A stretch of 64,000 nucleotides of DNA. Source: Daejeonella oryzae DSM 19973. Lineage in GTDB: Bacteria; Bacteroidota; Bacteroidia; Sphingobacteriales; Sphingobacteriaceae. The stretch lies in assembly GCF_000422945.1 (NCBI RefSeq), contig NZ_AUHA01000002.1, positions 496,001 through 560,000 of the forward strand, in the 5' to 3' direction. This document shows, piece by piece, positions 1 to 8,124 of this stretch. A program made the position numbers and the translations under genes. Below the pieces are notes generated by a model. That model was given only the letters and a program-made list of their open reading frames with translations, was not told where the DNA came from and searched no databases. How positions within the stretch are numbered: position 1 is the first letter of the stretch; every line of letters starts with the position of its first letter.

Positions 1-723
1 ACTTAAACCGTGAAATTCAAACAAGGGACCGTTCCATTCAGAGTCACGACGGGCCAGATAATCATTCACAGTTACAATATGTACGCCCTGGCCAGCCAGC
101 GCATTTAAATACGCAGGCAATGTACCAACAAGCGTTTTACCCTCACCGGTAGCCATCTCAGCAATTTTACCTTCATGCAATACAACACCACCTATCAGCT
201 GAACATCATAATGAATCATGTTCCAGGTAACTTCGGTGCCGGCGGCAATCCAGGTATTATGATGAATTGCTTTATCGCCTTTAATTAAGACGTTGGTTTT
301 TTTGGCAGCCAGTTCACGGTCAAACGGCGTTGCTTCGACCTCAATGGTTTTATTTTCGGTGAACCTTCTGGCTGTATCTTTTACTACCGCAAAAGCTTCG
401 GGAAGTATTTCTTTTAATACCACTTCAAGCTGCTTATCGCGATCTTTTTGCAATTTATCAACCTGGTCGTACAGACTGGTTTTCTGGTTTATATCCAGAT
501 CCGGAACTTCGGCCTGAGATTTAAGTTCTGAAATTTCTTGATCTATTTCTGCCAGGAAGGTTTTAATCCGGGCTTTGAAACCGGCTGTTTTCTCACGCAG
601 TTCATCATGACTAAGGCCTGCTAATTTAGCGTACTCCTCTTTTGTTTTTTCAACCAGAGGCTGAATTAGTTTTATATCGCGTGATGATTTACTTCCAAAA
701 AGTTTACTTAATACTCCTAACAT
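1..723 (-). CDS. secA: SecA preprotein translocase ATPase, N-terminal part (cut by window edge)
   Basis: This is the first 241 codons of SecA, the cytoplasmic ATPase that drives unfolded preproteins through SecYEG. The frame is open from the ATG at 723 to base 1 and therefore continues outside the window. The translation begins [16 protein letters not shown], contains the Walker A segment [12 protein letters not shown] (about 155 down to 120) and the SecA signature [12 protein letters not shown]. The insertion of about 50 residues rich in charged amino acids between the N-terminal helix and the first nucleotide-binding domain is usual in Bacteroidota SecA. A candidate -7 box lies on the same strand at 821-828. 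Identification is secure; the C-terminal domains cannot be seen. Confidence 0.95.
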   Translation of the reverse strand, partial: MLGVLSKLFGSKSSRDIKLIQPLVEKTKEEYAKLAGLSHDELREKTAGFKARIKTFLAEIDQEISELKSQAEVPDLDINQKTSLYDQVDKLQKDRDKQLEVVLKEILPEAFAVVKDTARRFTENKTIEVEATPFDRELAAKKTNVLIKGDKAIHHNTWIAAGTEVTWNMIHYDVQLIGGVVLHEGKIAEMATGEGKTLVGTLPAYLNALAGQGVHIVTVNDYLARRDSEWNGPLFEFHGLS

Positions 724-820
724 GTTCTATTCTAATTAATCTGTACCTCCGTACAGGCAGGGCAATTATACAACAATTACGCCATGACCCGGCATAAGTC
801 ATCTTGGCATATCTGATGGG

Positions 821-828
821 CAAAATTA
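821..828 (-). promoter_or_regulatory. Candidate Bacteroidota -7 promoter box for secA
   Basis: The minus strand reads TAATTTTG, matching the Bacteroidota -7 consensus TAnnTTTG, 97 bases before the secA start. No clear -33 TTTG was found, so this rests on the -7 match and position only. Confidence 0.4.
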
Positions 829-968
829 CTAATTAAAATAAGATTGAGAACTTAATAAAAGATAATCAAATGATAATTACCATCAATTTCAAAAGTGGAA
901 TTGCAAACAGCCGGAATACGGATCACCAACAATATCACTCAGTTTTCTAATATCTCAATTCAATAAAA

Positions 969-976
969 TATCTTTG
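969..976 (+). promoter_or_regulatory. Candidate -7 box giving a leaderless purD mRNA
   Basis: TATCTTTG matches TAnnTTTG and ends exactly four bases before the purD ATG at 981. With the usual spacing to the transcription start this would put the first transcribed base at or next to the A of the start codon. The same spacing occurs before the tryptophan dioxygenase gene and clpS. Confidence 0.5.
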
Positions 977-980
977 CCTT

Positions 981-2258
981 ATGAATATTCTAATCCTGGG
1001 CTCAGGTGGCCGCGAAAGTGCATTTGCATGGAAAATATCACAGAGTGAAAAATGCTCCAAATTATTTATCGCTCCGGGTAATGCCGGCACATCCGCTTAT
1101 GGTAAAAATGTGAACCTTAAACCTACTGATTTTGAAGGGATCAAGAAATTTGTTCTGGGAAATGCCGTTAAAATGGTTTTAGTCGGGCCGGAAGAACCAT
1201 TGGTAAAAGGTATTCATGACTATTTTTTAGCTGATGAGGAGCTACGCCGTATTCCTGTTATCGGTCCGCAAAGTGAGGGAGCCAAACTGGAAGGAAGTAA
1301 GGATTTCTCTAAGAAATTCATGATGAAGCATGGCATCCCTACTGCCGCTTTCAAAACTTTTACAAAAGCCAATTTACAGGAAGGATTCAAATATCTTGAA
1401 AGTCAAAAACTTCCTATTGTATTAAAAGCAGATGGATTGGCAGGAGGCAAAGGGGTATTGATCTGTACTACTTTAAAGGAAGCACAGCAGGAGTTACAGC
1501 AAATGCTGCAGGCTGATAAATTTGGAGAGGCAGGCAGCAAGGTGATAATTGAACAGTTTTTAGAAGGAATAGAATTATCTGTTTTTGTACTTACTGATGG
1601 CAACAGCTATAAAATATTACCCGAAGCCAAAGATTATAAACGTATTGGCGAAGGTGATACCGGATTAAATACCGGCGGTATGGGTTCGGTTTCTCCGGTC
1701 CCGTTTGCTGATGCAGACTTTATGAGAAAGGTAGAAGAGCGGGTCATTCTTCCAACCATCAATGGATTAAAAAGTGACGGCATCCCTTATAAAGGATTTA
1801 TCTTCATCGGATTAATGAATGATGCGGGGAACCCTTACGTAATAGAATACAACGTACGGATGGGAGATCCGGAAACGGAAAGTGTAATTCCGAGAATAGA
1901 AAGTGATTTTGTTGATCTTTTATTGGGTGTAGCCGAAGGAAATCTGGATCAAAAAGAATTGATTGTATCTGAGAAAATTGCAACCACCATTATGCTGGTT
2001 GCAGGAGGATATCCCGGTGAATATTTAAAAGGCCGAGGCATCACCGGTATTGATAATGTGCGCCATTCAATTGTTTTCCATGCCGGAACAGAATCAGACA
2101 ACGGGGTTATCAAAAGTGCCGGCGGACGAGTTCTGGCTATTACTTCTTTAAAAGATACCTTATTCGATTCTGTTCAAACTGCCACTGCAGATGCCGGCAG
2201 AATTTATTACGACGGCAGATATTTCAGACACGATATTGGGCAGGATCTTTTTCCCTGA
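981..2258 (+). CDS. purD: Phosphoribosylamine-glycine ligase (GAR synthetase)
   Basis: PurD joins 5-phosphoribosylamine and glycine with ATP to give GAR, the second step of purine synthesis, in the cytoplasm. The 425 residues match the usual PurD length. Visible are the N-terminal Rossmann-like motif GSGGRE (7-12), the ATP-grasp loop KADGLAGGKG (149-158) and the metal/substrate segment RMGDPETE (about 293-300). The N-terminal loop reads GGRES where many PurD proteins have GGREH, a variation I believe is tolerated in this phylum. It stands alone, with a candidate promoter box four bases before the ATG and no neighbouring pur genes. Confidence 0.96.
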   Translation: MNILILGSGGRESAFAWKISQSEKCSKLFIAPGNAGTSAYGKNVNLKPTDFEGIKKFVLGNAVKMVLVGPEEPLVKGIHDYFLADEELRRIPVIGPQSEGAKLEGSKDFSKKFMMKHGIPTAAFKTFTKANLQEGFKYLESQKLPIVLKADGLAGGKGVLICTTLKEAQQELQQMLQADKFGEAGSKVIIEQFLEGIELSVFVLTDGNSYKILPEAKDYKRIGEGDTGLNTGGMGSVSPVPFADADFMRKVEERVILPTINGLKSDGIPYKGFIFIGLMNDAGNPYVIEYNVRMGDPETESVIPRIESDFVDLLLGVAEGNLDQKELIVSEKIATTIMLVAGGYPGEYLKGRGITGIDNVRHSIVFHAGTESDNGVIKSAGGRVLAITSLKDTLFDSVQTATADAGRIYYDGRYFRHDIGQDLFP

Positions 2259-2360
2259 TAGCCAGTGCCAGATATTTTACTTTAAAGAAAATTAATAAAT
2301 CTTTTTTTGAAAGCCTGCGTATAAAAAATCCTATGTAAGATCTGTCGCAGGGTTTTGCCG

Positions 2361-2383
2361 CTTAAGAATTCCAGAGTCTTAAG
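2361..2383. repeat. Short inverted repeat upstream of the small membrane protein gene
   Basis: CTTAAGA (2361-2367) and TCTTAAG (2377-2383) form a 7-bp stem with a 9-base loop, 33 bases before the start at 2417. There is no following T-tract, so an operator or mRNA-leader hairpin is as likely as a terminator. Confidence 0.3.
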
Positions 2384-2416
2384 TGTTCAAACTTGCGCTA
2401 AAGGGATTAATTTTCA

Positions 2417-2899
2417 ATGGCATCAATTTTTAAAAGTCTTTTACTAACTATTTTACTTTTTTTGGGAGGGTTAAACTCTTTTGCTGAAAAAATAAATCCT
2501 ACTGATTCGCGGGAAATAAAATCAGGCAAAGCCGATAGTACAGAAACCAGGCTTCTGGCAAATAAAATGAGTACTGAATCTGTTCAGGAAAACCTTCCGG
2601 CAGAACAAGATAACATTCAAGAAAGTCCAATTGCAGATCAACCTGCAGAATCTAATTCTGAAAATAATTCATTGAATGAGGAAACAGATTCGGAGCCATC
2701 TCTCAGTTCCCAAAACGAATCTGCATCGAGAACTAAAATTGACGTCAACGAAACGCGAATCTTAAATAAAACTTCGTTTTATAAAATGGGCGCAATTATT
2801 ACAGTTCTTGGCTTTGTGTTCGGGTTTATGTTTGGCCGCATAGCATTTTTAATGGCTACAACCGGCCTGATATTTATCATTATTGGATATCTGATTTAA
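2417..2899 (+). CDS. Exported acidic protein with C-terminal membrane anchor, unknown function
   Basis: I do not recognise a family. The 160 residues start with a signal-peptide-like segment ending near AEKINP (about residues 1-24), followed by about 85 low-complexity residues rich in Ser, Glu, Gln and Asn, and end with a strongly hydrophobic hairpin (about 122-160) that should form two membrane segments around the short motif GFMFGRIAF. The layout suggests a periplasmic or surface-facing linker held in the inner membrane. Its last 20 bases overlap the 3' end of the convergent thioredoxin gene. The function is open. Confidence 0.6.
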   Translation: MASIFKSLLLTILLFLGGLNSFAEKINPTDSREIKSGKADSTETRLLANKMSTESVQENLPAEQDNIQESPIADQPAESNSENNSLNEETDSEPSLSSQNESASRTKIDVNETRILNKTSFYKMGAIITVLGFVFGFMFGRIAFLMATTGLIFIIIGYLI

Positions 2900-4019
2900 A
2901 CAGTTCATTCAGCTTTTCCAAAAGTGCAGGTCCGCGAAGATCTCTGGCAATAATTTTTCCGCTGGGATCTAAAAGAAAATTAGCCGGAATACTGTTTATA
3001 CCGTACAATAGTGCCGCTTCGCTCGACCAGAATTTGAGATCAGAAACCTGGGTCCAGGCTAATTCATCAGATTTAATTGCCTGCAGCCAACCCTTTTTAT
3101 CCCGGTCTAAAGAAACTCCGAAAACGGTAAAGCCTTTATCTTTAAATTTTGTGTAAGCCTCCACCAAGTTCGGATTCTCATCACGGCAGGGTTTACACCA
3201 GGAAGCCCAAAAATCAAGTAATACATATTTCCCTTTAACAGATGAAAGAGCCACTTTCTTACCGCTAGTATCTGCCAGACTGAAAGCAGGAGCCAATGCA
3301 CCTACAGATGTTTTCTTCTCTTTATCAATATACTCTTTTATCTGCCTGGCGGTAACTCCGCTTTTAATTTTGGCATCGAGTTGGTTCCATAAAGAATCGG
3401 CCTGAATGTAGTTTTTTGATGAACGGGCCAAATCTGAAATGACTAGCAGGGAAATATAAGCTTTGGGATTCTCACTAATAAATCTTTTCTGATACGCCAT
3501 CATATCCTTTTGAACAGCCTTAAAAAGAGGCTCATATTGCGCCTGTAATGAATCCATTGGCACCCCTCTTTGAGCTGCTGCCTGCGCACCGGCATTTAAA
3601 CGGGCAATTTCCTGCTGAAATTTTGCCTGTCCGGCAGAGAATTTTTGAGCTCCGTCATTTGCCGGCGAGCCGGAAATTTTAGCTGTTTTAAGCGCATCAT
3701 TAATTTCTACCTTAATATTACCCTGATCCAGAATAAATTGTATTGCATCATCTTTGCCGGAATTTAACTCCTCTGTAAGGGAAAGAAATACAGGAATTGG
3801 CTCTTTAAAAATTCCGGTAACCGTAAATTTTCCGTTTTCCACTTTCAGTTCTTTTGCTTTGGCATTTGGCTGACCTTTAAAATTGCTTTCAATAAAATAA
3901 ATTTTGCTTATTGCAGAACCCGTAATTTTTCCATCAATGGTAAAATAGGTGGACTGCGAATACAAAGGCAGGCAGAAAAGAAGTAAAACGTGTATCGTTA
4001 ATATTTTGAATAATTTCAT
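2880..4019 (-). CDS. TlpA-like thioredoxin with N-terminal DUF4369-type domain, secreted
   Basis: A 379-residue secreted thiol-disulfide protein. I chose the ATG at 4019 rather than the upstream one at 4073 because it starts a clean signal peptide (MKLFKILTIHVLLLFCLPLYSQ). Residues about 25-130 resemble the DUF4369 domain found before thioredoxin domains in Bacteroidota, residues about 130-235 are helical linker, and the C-terminal AhpC/TSA-thioredoxin domain carries WCKPC (W274, C275, C278). Such proteins reduce or oxidise periplasmic disulfides. Alternative roles such as cytochrome c maturation cannot be decided, since no ccm or resA partner is near. Confidence 0.85.
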   Translation of the reverse strand: MKLFKILTIHVLLLFCLPLYSQSTYFTIDGKITGSAISKIYFIESNFKGQPNAKAKELKVENGKFTVTGIFKEPIPVFLSLTEELNSGKDDAIQFILDQGNIKVEINDALKTAKISGSPANDGAQKFSAGQAKFQQEIARLNAGAQAAAQRGVPMDSLQAQYEPLFKAVQKDMMAYQKRFISENPKAYISLLVISDLARSSKNYIQADSLWNQLDAKIKSGVTARQIKEYIDKEKKTSVGALAPAFSLADTSGKKVALSSVKGKYVLLDFWASWCKPCRDENPNLVEAYTKFKDKGFTVFGVSLDRDKKGWLQAIKSDELAWTQVSDLKFWSSEAALLYGINSIPANFLLDPSGKIIARDLRGPALLEKLNELFKSDIQ

Positions 4020-4103
4020 AAACTCGAATTTAAAATTACGGCTTGCTCTTAAAGTTATAATTGCATCAATCATCCTAAAAGAGAGCCTTTAATCAATCAC
4101 AAA

Positions 4104-5285
4104 TTAGTTTAATTTCTGATAGGTTCTCCACCACAGATCGGGCATTTCGCCGGATATTGCGGTTTGATAATCTTCATAACTACACGGAACTAAATGATAG
4201 CGCTCGTTTTTTGATATTCCGGAGGGATAAGGCACCTGCATCCACCAGCGATCGGTTTTTTTGCTTTTCACAAATATCAGCTCATGAGTTCCCTGTTTTA
4301 AATTGGCCCTGTAAATTAAATATTGTGATTTTGGCTGAAGCGGGAGATCCTGCCTACGATGGTAAAATCCGTCGACCAGATACCACAGCATTTGCGCCAT
4401 TAACATGGCTGTTTGCCCGTTCTGATCGAAAGCCGGGTTAAACTCATAAAAGCCGATTGAGGTTAATTTATCGTTCATTCCGGCATAGCGGCAAATCTGA
4501 CAAGCCTCTTCTCCATAAAAACCATTCGGGGTAGCATTCGAGTTGGCGCAGGCATCAGAAGAGCGAATAGCCGAAATATCAAAACTTATTACATTGGCAT
4601 TTCTGATGATGGGTTCAGCAGTATTTACCTTACCCAGCACATCGCCCAAACGGTGCACATCGAAATACAGTTTTTCCATCACTCGCAAACTATCCTGATT
4701 TACAAAATAAGTCTGATAACCCATATTGCTGTAATTAAACAGGTAGTTAGGCTCGTGAAGCAAAATTTTATTCAGGTAAGAAGATGAGCTGGTTTCTAAT
4801 GTATTTTCCTGATTTTCATCCAGATCGAGATGAGAATCTATTACCAGGAGATCTACCTTTTGCTCGAGTTCTTCATAAGCCATATACTGAGCATATGTCA
4901 GATCCTGACTTCCGCCCAAAATTACAGGCAGAATATTTTTCTTTACCAGTTCAGTCACCAGCGTTTTTAAGGCAATGTAGGTATCAGAAACCTTTGCACC
5001 CGGTTTTATATTCCCCAGATCAACAATTCGTGTGGTGTAATTTCCCTCATGAAGCTGATAGAATTTTTCACGTAAATAATCCGGTGCCAACGCTGTTCCC
5101 TGATTATTAACAGAATTTCTGTCTTCTAAAACACCAATCAGTGCAATATCGTAAACATTGTTTTCCAGATCCGGAAAATCAGAACTATAGATCTCCATTT
5201 TTTCGGCCATCTGGCTGACAAAAAAGCCATCTTTGGGCGTTAATTTACTCAGGTTTACAGGCGACAAAAAATCAGATAAAGACAT
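4104..5285 (-). CDS. Arginase/formimidoylglutamase-family protein with altered metal site
   Basis: A 393-residue member of the ureohydrolase (arginase, agmatinase, HutG) fold. The family landmarks are present but changed: the GGxHD motif reads GGSQD (124-128), DAHxD reads DSHLDLD (150-156) with its Asp and His ligands kept, and SxDxD reads SFDIS (235-239). Thus one His and one Asp of the usual dinuclear manganese site are replaced by Gln and Ser. The C-terminal substrate motif survives as EFNPAFD. No other histidine-degradation gene is close by, so annotation as HutG would rest on homology alone. It is divergently placed from the epimerase gene at 5435. A catalytically altered or non-enzymatic role is possible. 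Confidence 0.75.
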   Translation of the reverse strand: MSLSDFLSPVNLSKLTPKDGFFVSQMAEKMEIYSSDFPDLENNVYDIALIGVLEDRNSVNNQGTALAPDYLREKFYQLHEGNYTTRIVDLGNIKPGAKVSDTYIALKTLVTELVKKNILPVILGGSQDLTYAQYMAYEELEQKVDLLVIDSHLDLDENQENTLETSSSSYLNKILLHEPNYLFNYSNMGYQTYFVNQDSLRVMEKLYFDVHRLGDVLGKVNTAEPIIRNANVISFDISAIRSSDACANSNATPNGFYGEEACQICRYAGMNDKLTSIGFYEFNPAFDQNGQTAMLMAQMLWYLVDGFYHRRQDLPLQPKSQYLIYRANLKQGTHELIFVKSKKTDRWWMQVPYPSGISKNERYHLVPCSYEDYQTAISGEMPDLWWRTYQKLN

Positions 5286-5401
5286 TTTAAAGTTCTAGAT
5301 GAAAGAAAAGGATTCAGCCGCTTTTAACAAACTAAAAGAATTAAATCGGCAACAGATAATCCTTGTGCGAACAGAACTGGCAAATATCTATTTTATTCGA
5401 G

Positions 5402-5409
5402 TACTTTTG
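5402..5409 (+). promoter_or_regulatory. Candidate -7 promoter box for the epimerase gene
   Basis: TACTTTTG matches TAnnTTTG and lies 25 bases before the ATG at 5435, leaving a short leader. No -33 element is evident. Confidence 0.4.
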
Positions 5410-5434
5410 AAAGCAATTAAAAATATTCTGCATC

Positions 5435-6400
5435 ATGATATTAATTACCGGTGCAACCGGATTTGTTGGTTCTGAACTTGCCAGACAATTAACGCTCAAT
5501 GGCGATAAAATTATCTGCTTAAAGCGTGAGACTTCGCTGATTCCTCATATTCTGAAACAGCAGGTGAATATAGAATGGCGAAACGCTGATCTGCTCGATT
5601 ATTTTTCCTTAAAAGAGGCTTTTGCAGGTGTAAACTATGTTTACCACTGTGCCGCTATGGTCTCTTTTAATCCTGCGGATAAGAAGAAGATGATGAAGGT
5701 GAATGTTGAGGGTACTTCCAATCTTGTAAACATCTGCCAGGAAATGAACATCAAAAAGCTGGTTCATGTAAGTTCGGTAGCTGCAGTTGGGGATAGTAAA
5801 AATGGAATTCCCATTGCCGAAAATAACCATTGGGAATTTAATTCTTCCAGATCTGCCTATTCTATTTCAAAATATGAAAGTGAGATGGAAGTTTTTAGGG
5901 CTATAGCCGAAGGATTAAATGCGGTAATTGTTAATCCTTCAATTATCATCGGCAAAAACGCAGGCACAGAAGGCAGCGGTCAGTTATTTGCAACGGTTCG
6001 CAAAGGCTTAAAATATTACCCTTCCGGGAGTTGTGGATTAGTAGCGGTGGAGGATGTAGCACGTTCGATGATTCAATTGATGAACAGTAATTTATCCGGA
6101 AAACGCTACCTGATTAACGCAGAGAATTATACATACAAAGATCTTTTCAGCCAGATTGCCCGGGGATACGGTTTAAAACCTCCTGCAACAGCTTTAAAAC
6201 CCTGGATGTTACATCTGGGATATCTGGGCTCTAAAATAATCTCCGGCTTAATCGGCAATCAAACCGGTTTAACAAAAGACACTTTAAATAGCGCTTTTAA
6301 AAAGCAGAACTATTCTAATCAAAAAATAAGGGAAGCTTTAAACATGGAGTTTAAGCCCATAAATCAAAGTATTTCAGAAATTTGCCAATCATCGGAATAG
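5435..6400 (+). CDS. NAD-dependent epimerase/dehydratase-family protein (extended SDR)
   Basis: A 321-residue extended short-chain dehydrogenase/reductase. The N-terminal nucleotide loop is TGATGFVG (5-12), the active-site pair is Y142-SIS-K146, and the substrate-side C-terminal half is typical of the dihydroflavonol-reductase/3-beta-HSD branch (VHVSSVAAVG near 110). The substrate cannot be read from sequence. The gene is followed 48 bases later by the serB-like gene, which has its own promoter candidate just downstream of this stop. Confidence 0.85.
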   Translation: MILITGATGFVGSELARQLTLNGDKIICLKRETSLIPHILKQQVNIEWRNADLLDYFSLKEAFAGVNYVYHCAAMVSFNPADKKKMMKVNVEGTSNLVNICQEMNIKKLVHVSSVAAVGDSKNGIPIAENNHWEFNSSRSAYSISKYESEMEVFRAIAEGLNAVIVNPSIIIGKNAGTEGSGQLFATVRKGLKYYPSGSCGLVAVEDVARSMIQLMNSNLSGKRYLINAENYTYKDLFSQIARGYGLKPPATALKPWMLHLGYLGSKIISGLIGNQTGLTKDTLNSAFKKQNYSNQKIREALNMEFKPINQSISEICQSSE

Positions 6401-6407
6401 AAATTGA

Positions 6408-6415
6408 TAATTTTG
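6408..6415 (+). promoter_or_regulatory. Candidate -7 promoter box for the serB-serA fusion gene
   Basis: TAATTTTG matches TAnnTTTG and is preceded 23 bases upstream by TTTG (6381-6384), close to the -33/-7 spacing of Bacteroidota promoters. The predicted leader before the TTG start at 6449 is about 28 bases. Confidence 0.45.
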
Positions 6416-6448
6416 GCAACTACCGAAAAAAGCAAAACCCTATAAATT

Positions 6449-7741
6449 TTGAAACAGTTTTATATCATTGATTTTGACAGCACGTTTACCCAGGTGGAAG
6501 CTTTGGATGAGCTGGCCAGAATTTCTCTAAGAAAGCATCCGGATAAAGAAAGCATTTTTAAAAAGATTGAAGATCTAACCAATGCCGCCATGGAAGGTAA
6601 AATGTCTTTCCGTGAAAGTTTAAATAGTCGGGTGCAGCTTCTGGAAGCCAACCGCGGACACTTGAAACAACTTATTACCCGCCTCAAAAAAAAGGTGTCG
6701 GCTTCCTTTTCACGCAATACCACTTTTTTCAAAAAGCATGCTGATGATGTTCTGATTGTTTCAGGCGGTTTTAAAGAATTTATTATTCCTGTAGTTTTAC
6801 CCTATCATATTCACAAAGAGAATATTTACGCCAACACCTTTTTGTTTGATCAAAATGATGTAATCATCGGCTTTGATAAAAGCAACCCGCTCTCGGATGA
6901 AGGCGGAAAAGTAAAACTTTTAACAGAATTGGCCCTTCCGGGAGAAATTTATGGAATTGGTGACGGACATTCAGATTTTCAACTAAAAGAATTTGGTATG
7001 ATAAAGAAGTTTTATGCATTTACAGAAAATATAGAGCGCAAAACTGTAGCAGAAAAAGCAGACCATATTACTCCAAGTTTTGATGAGTTTTTATACGTGA
7101 ATAAGTTGCCAAGAGCTATATCATATCCTAAAAACAGAATTTTGTGTTTAACGATCGGAGAAATTCCTGAAAGCTCACTGGCTGTTTTAAAAAAAGACGG
7201 ATTTTCTATCAGGCATAAAAAAAGCTTCGAAGAAAAATACGTTGCCGATGTAGGAATGCTGTTGCTGGGCAAGGGTGAACGACTGGAAGATGGTGCTTTA
7301 CAAAGAGCTGTCAAGCTAAAGACCATCGGCTATTTGGGCAACTCAAAGCAAAAATTATCCCTTGACATTTGCAATCAAATGGGAATTGTTGTTTTTGATG
7401 ATCCCAAAGACAATCCACGGAATGCGGAATTCATCCCCAAAAGGATGATTGATTTTATTAATAAAGGGCATACGCATTTAAGTGCCAATTTTCCTGAATT
7501 GCAATTGCCACGCATGAAAGGTTCGCACCGCTTAATTCATATCCATAGCAACGTGCCGGGAGTAATGGCGCAGATAAACCAGGTTTTTGCGCATCATAAT
7601 ATAAATATTGTAGGCCAGTTTTTAATGACCAATGCAGAGATTGGCTACGTGATTACGGATGTAAACTCCGAATATGATAAGCAGGTTTTAAAGGACCTGA
7701 AGCAGATAGATCATACTATTAAATTCAGAATCCTTTATTAA
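6449..7741 (+). CDS. serB: Phosphoserine phosphatase fused to SerA substrate-binding and ACT regions
   Basis: A 430-residue fusion with a TTG start. Residues 1-210 are a complete HAD phosphoserine phosphatase: DFDST (8-12), SGG (105-107), Lys154 and GDGHSD (171-176), which hydrolyse phosphoserine to serine. Residues about 228-326 resemble the N-terminal substrate-binding domain of D-3-phosphoglycerate dehydrogenase (LKTIGYLGN, GIVVFDDP), but the Rossmann NAD-binding domain that should follow is absent; the chain jumps to the SerA-like ANFPELQLP linker (346-354) and a C-terminal ACT domain (356-430) closely resembling that of E. coli SerA. The ACT domain suggests serine feedback. crcB follows after four bases and may be co-transcribed. 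Confidence 0.88.
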   Translation: MKQFYIIDFDSTFTQVEALDELARISLRKHPDKESIFKKIEDLTNAAMEGKMSFRESLNSRVQLLEANRGHLKQLITRLKKKVSASFSRNTTFFKKHADDVLIVSGGFKEFIIPVVLPYHIHKENIYANTFLFDQNDVIIGFDKSNPLSDEGGKVKLLTELALPGEIYGIGDGHSDFQLKEFGMIKKFYAFTENIERKTVAEKADHITPSFDEFLYVNKLPRAISYPKNRILCLTIGEIPESSLAVLKKDGFSIRHKKSFEEKYVADVGMLLLGKGERLEDGALQRAVKLKTIGYLGNSKQKLSLDICNQMGIVVFDDPKDNPRNAEFIPKRMIDFINKGHTHLSANFPELQLPRMKGSHRLIHIHSNVPGVMAQINQVFAHHNINIVGQFLMTNAEIGYVITDVNSEYDKQVLKDLKQIDHTIKFRILY

Positions 7742-7745
7742 TATT

Positions 7746-8120
7746 ATGAAAGAAATTTTATTGGTTTTTGCCGGCGGAGGACTTGGAAGTGTTTGCCGCT
7801 TAATGGTAAGCAAGCTAGTTAATTTATATTCTCCGGTTTTCCCAATGGCTACACTAGCCTCCAATTTTTTAAGCTGCGTGATATTCGGAGCTTTGGTGAT
7901 GCTTGGATTTAACCGAATGGATTTCTCTTATTCTTTAAAATTATTATTGATAACCGGTTTTTGCGGCGGTTTTAGCACGTATTCTGCATTTACTTTTGAG
8001 ACGGTAGAGTTATTTAAAAATGGTCAGCAATGGATGGGAATCAGCAATATTATTTTAAATTTTGGAATAAGTGTAGCGGGTTTATACTTAGGAATGTTTG
8101 CCATTAAAAGTTTTGCATAA
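7746..8120 (+). CDS. crcB: Fluoride channel CrcB/Fluc
   Basis: A 124-residue four-helix membrane protein that dimerises into a fluoride-export channel of the inner membrane. Family marks are GGGLGSVCR near the N-terminus, the conserved Asn in TLASNFLSC, and the central GFCGGFSTYSAFTFE segment carrying the FST/Phe-box residues. It begins four bases after the serB-like gene. I found no fluoride-riboswitch-like fold before it, so expression is probably through the upstream gene. The stop lies only a few bases from the stop of the convergent phosphodiesterase gene. Confidence 0.93.
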   Translation: MKEILLVFAGGGLGSVCRLMVSKLVNLYSPVFPMATLASNFLSCVIFGALVMLGFNRMDFSYSLKLLLITGFCGGFSTYSAFTFETVELFKNGQQWMGISNIILNFGISVAGLYLGMFAIKSFA

Positions 8121-8124
8121 TCAA

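Noticed and set aside
293-517. Plus-strand open frame inside secA
   Set aside because: It is antisense to the clearly coding N-terminal part of SecA and shows low-complexity Ser/Phe composition typical of shadow frames.
4784-5110. Plus-strand frame of 108 codons opposite the arginase-family gene
   Set aside because: The opposite frame encodes a recognisable protein family; this one has no start context or domain.
7700-7745. Fluoride riboswitch before crcB
   Set aside because: Only four bases separate it from the upstream coding region and no aptamer-like fold was visible.
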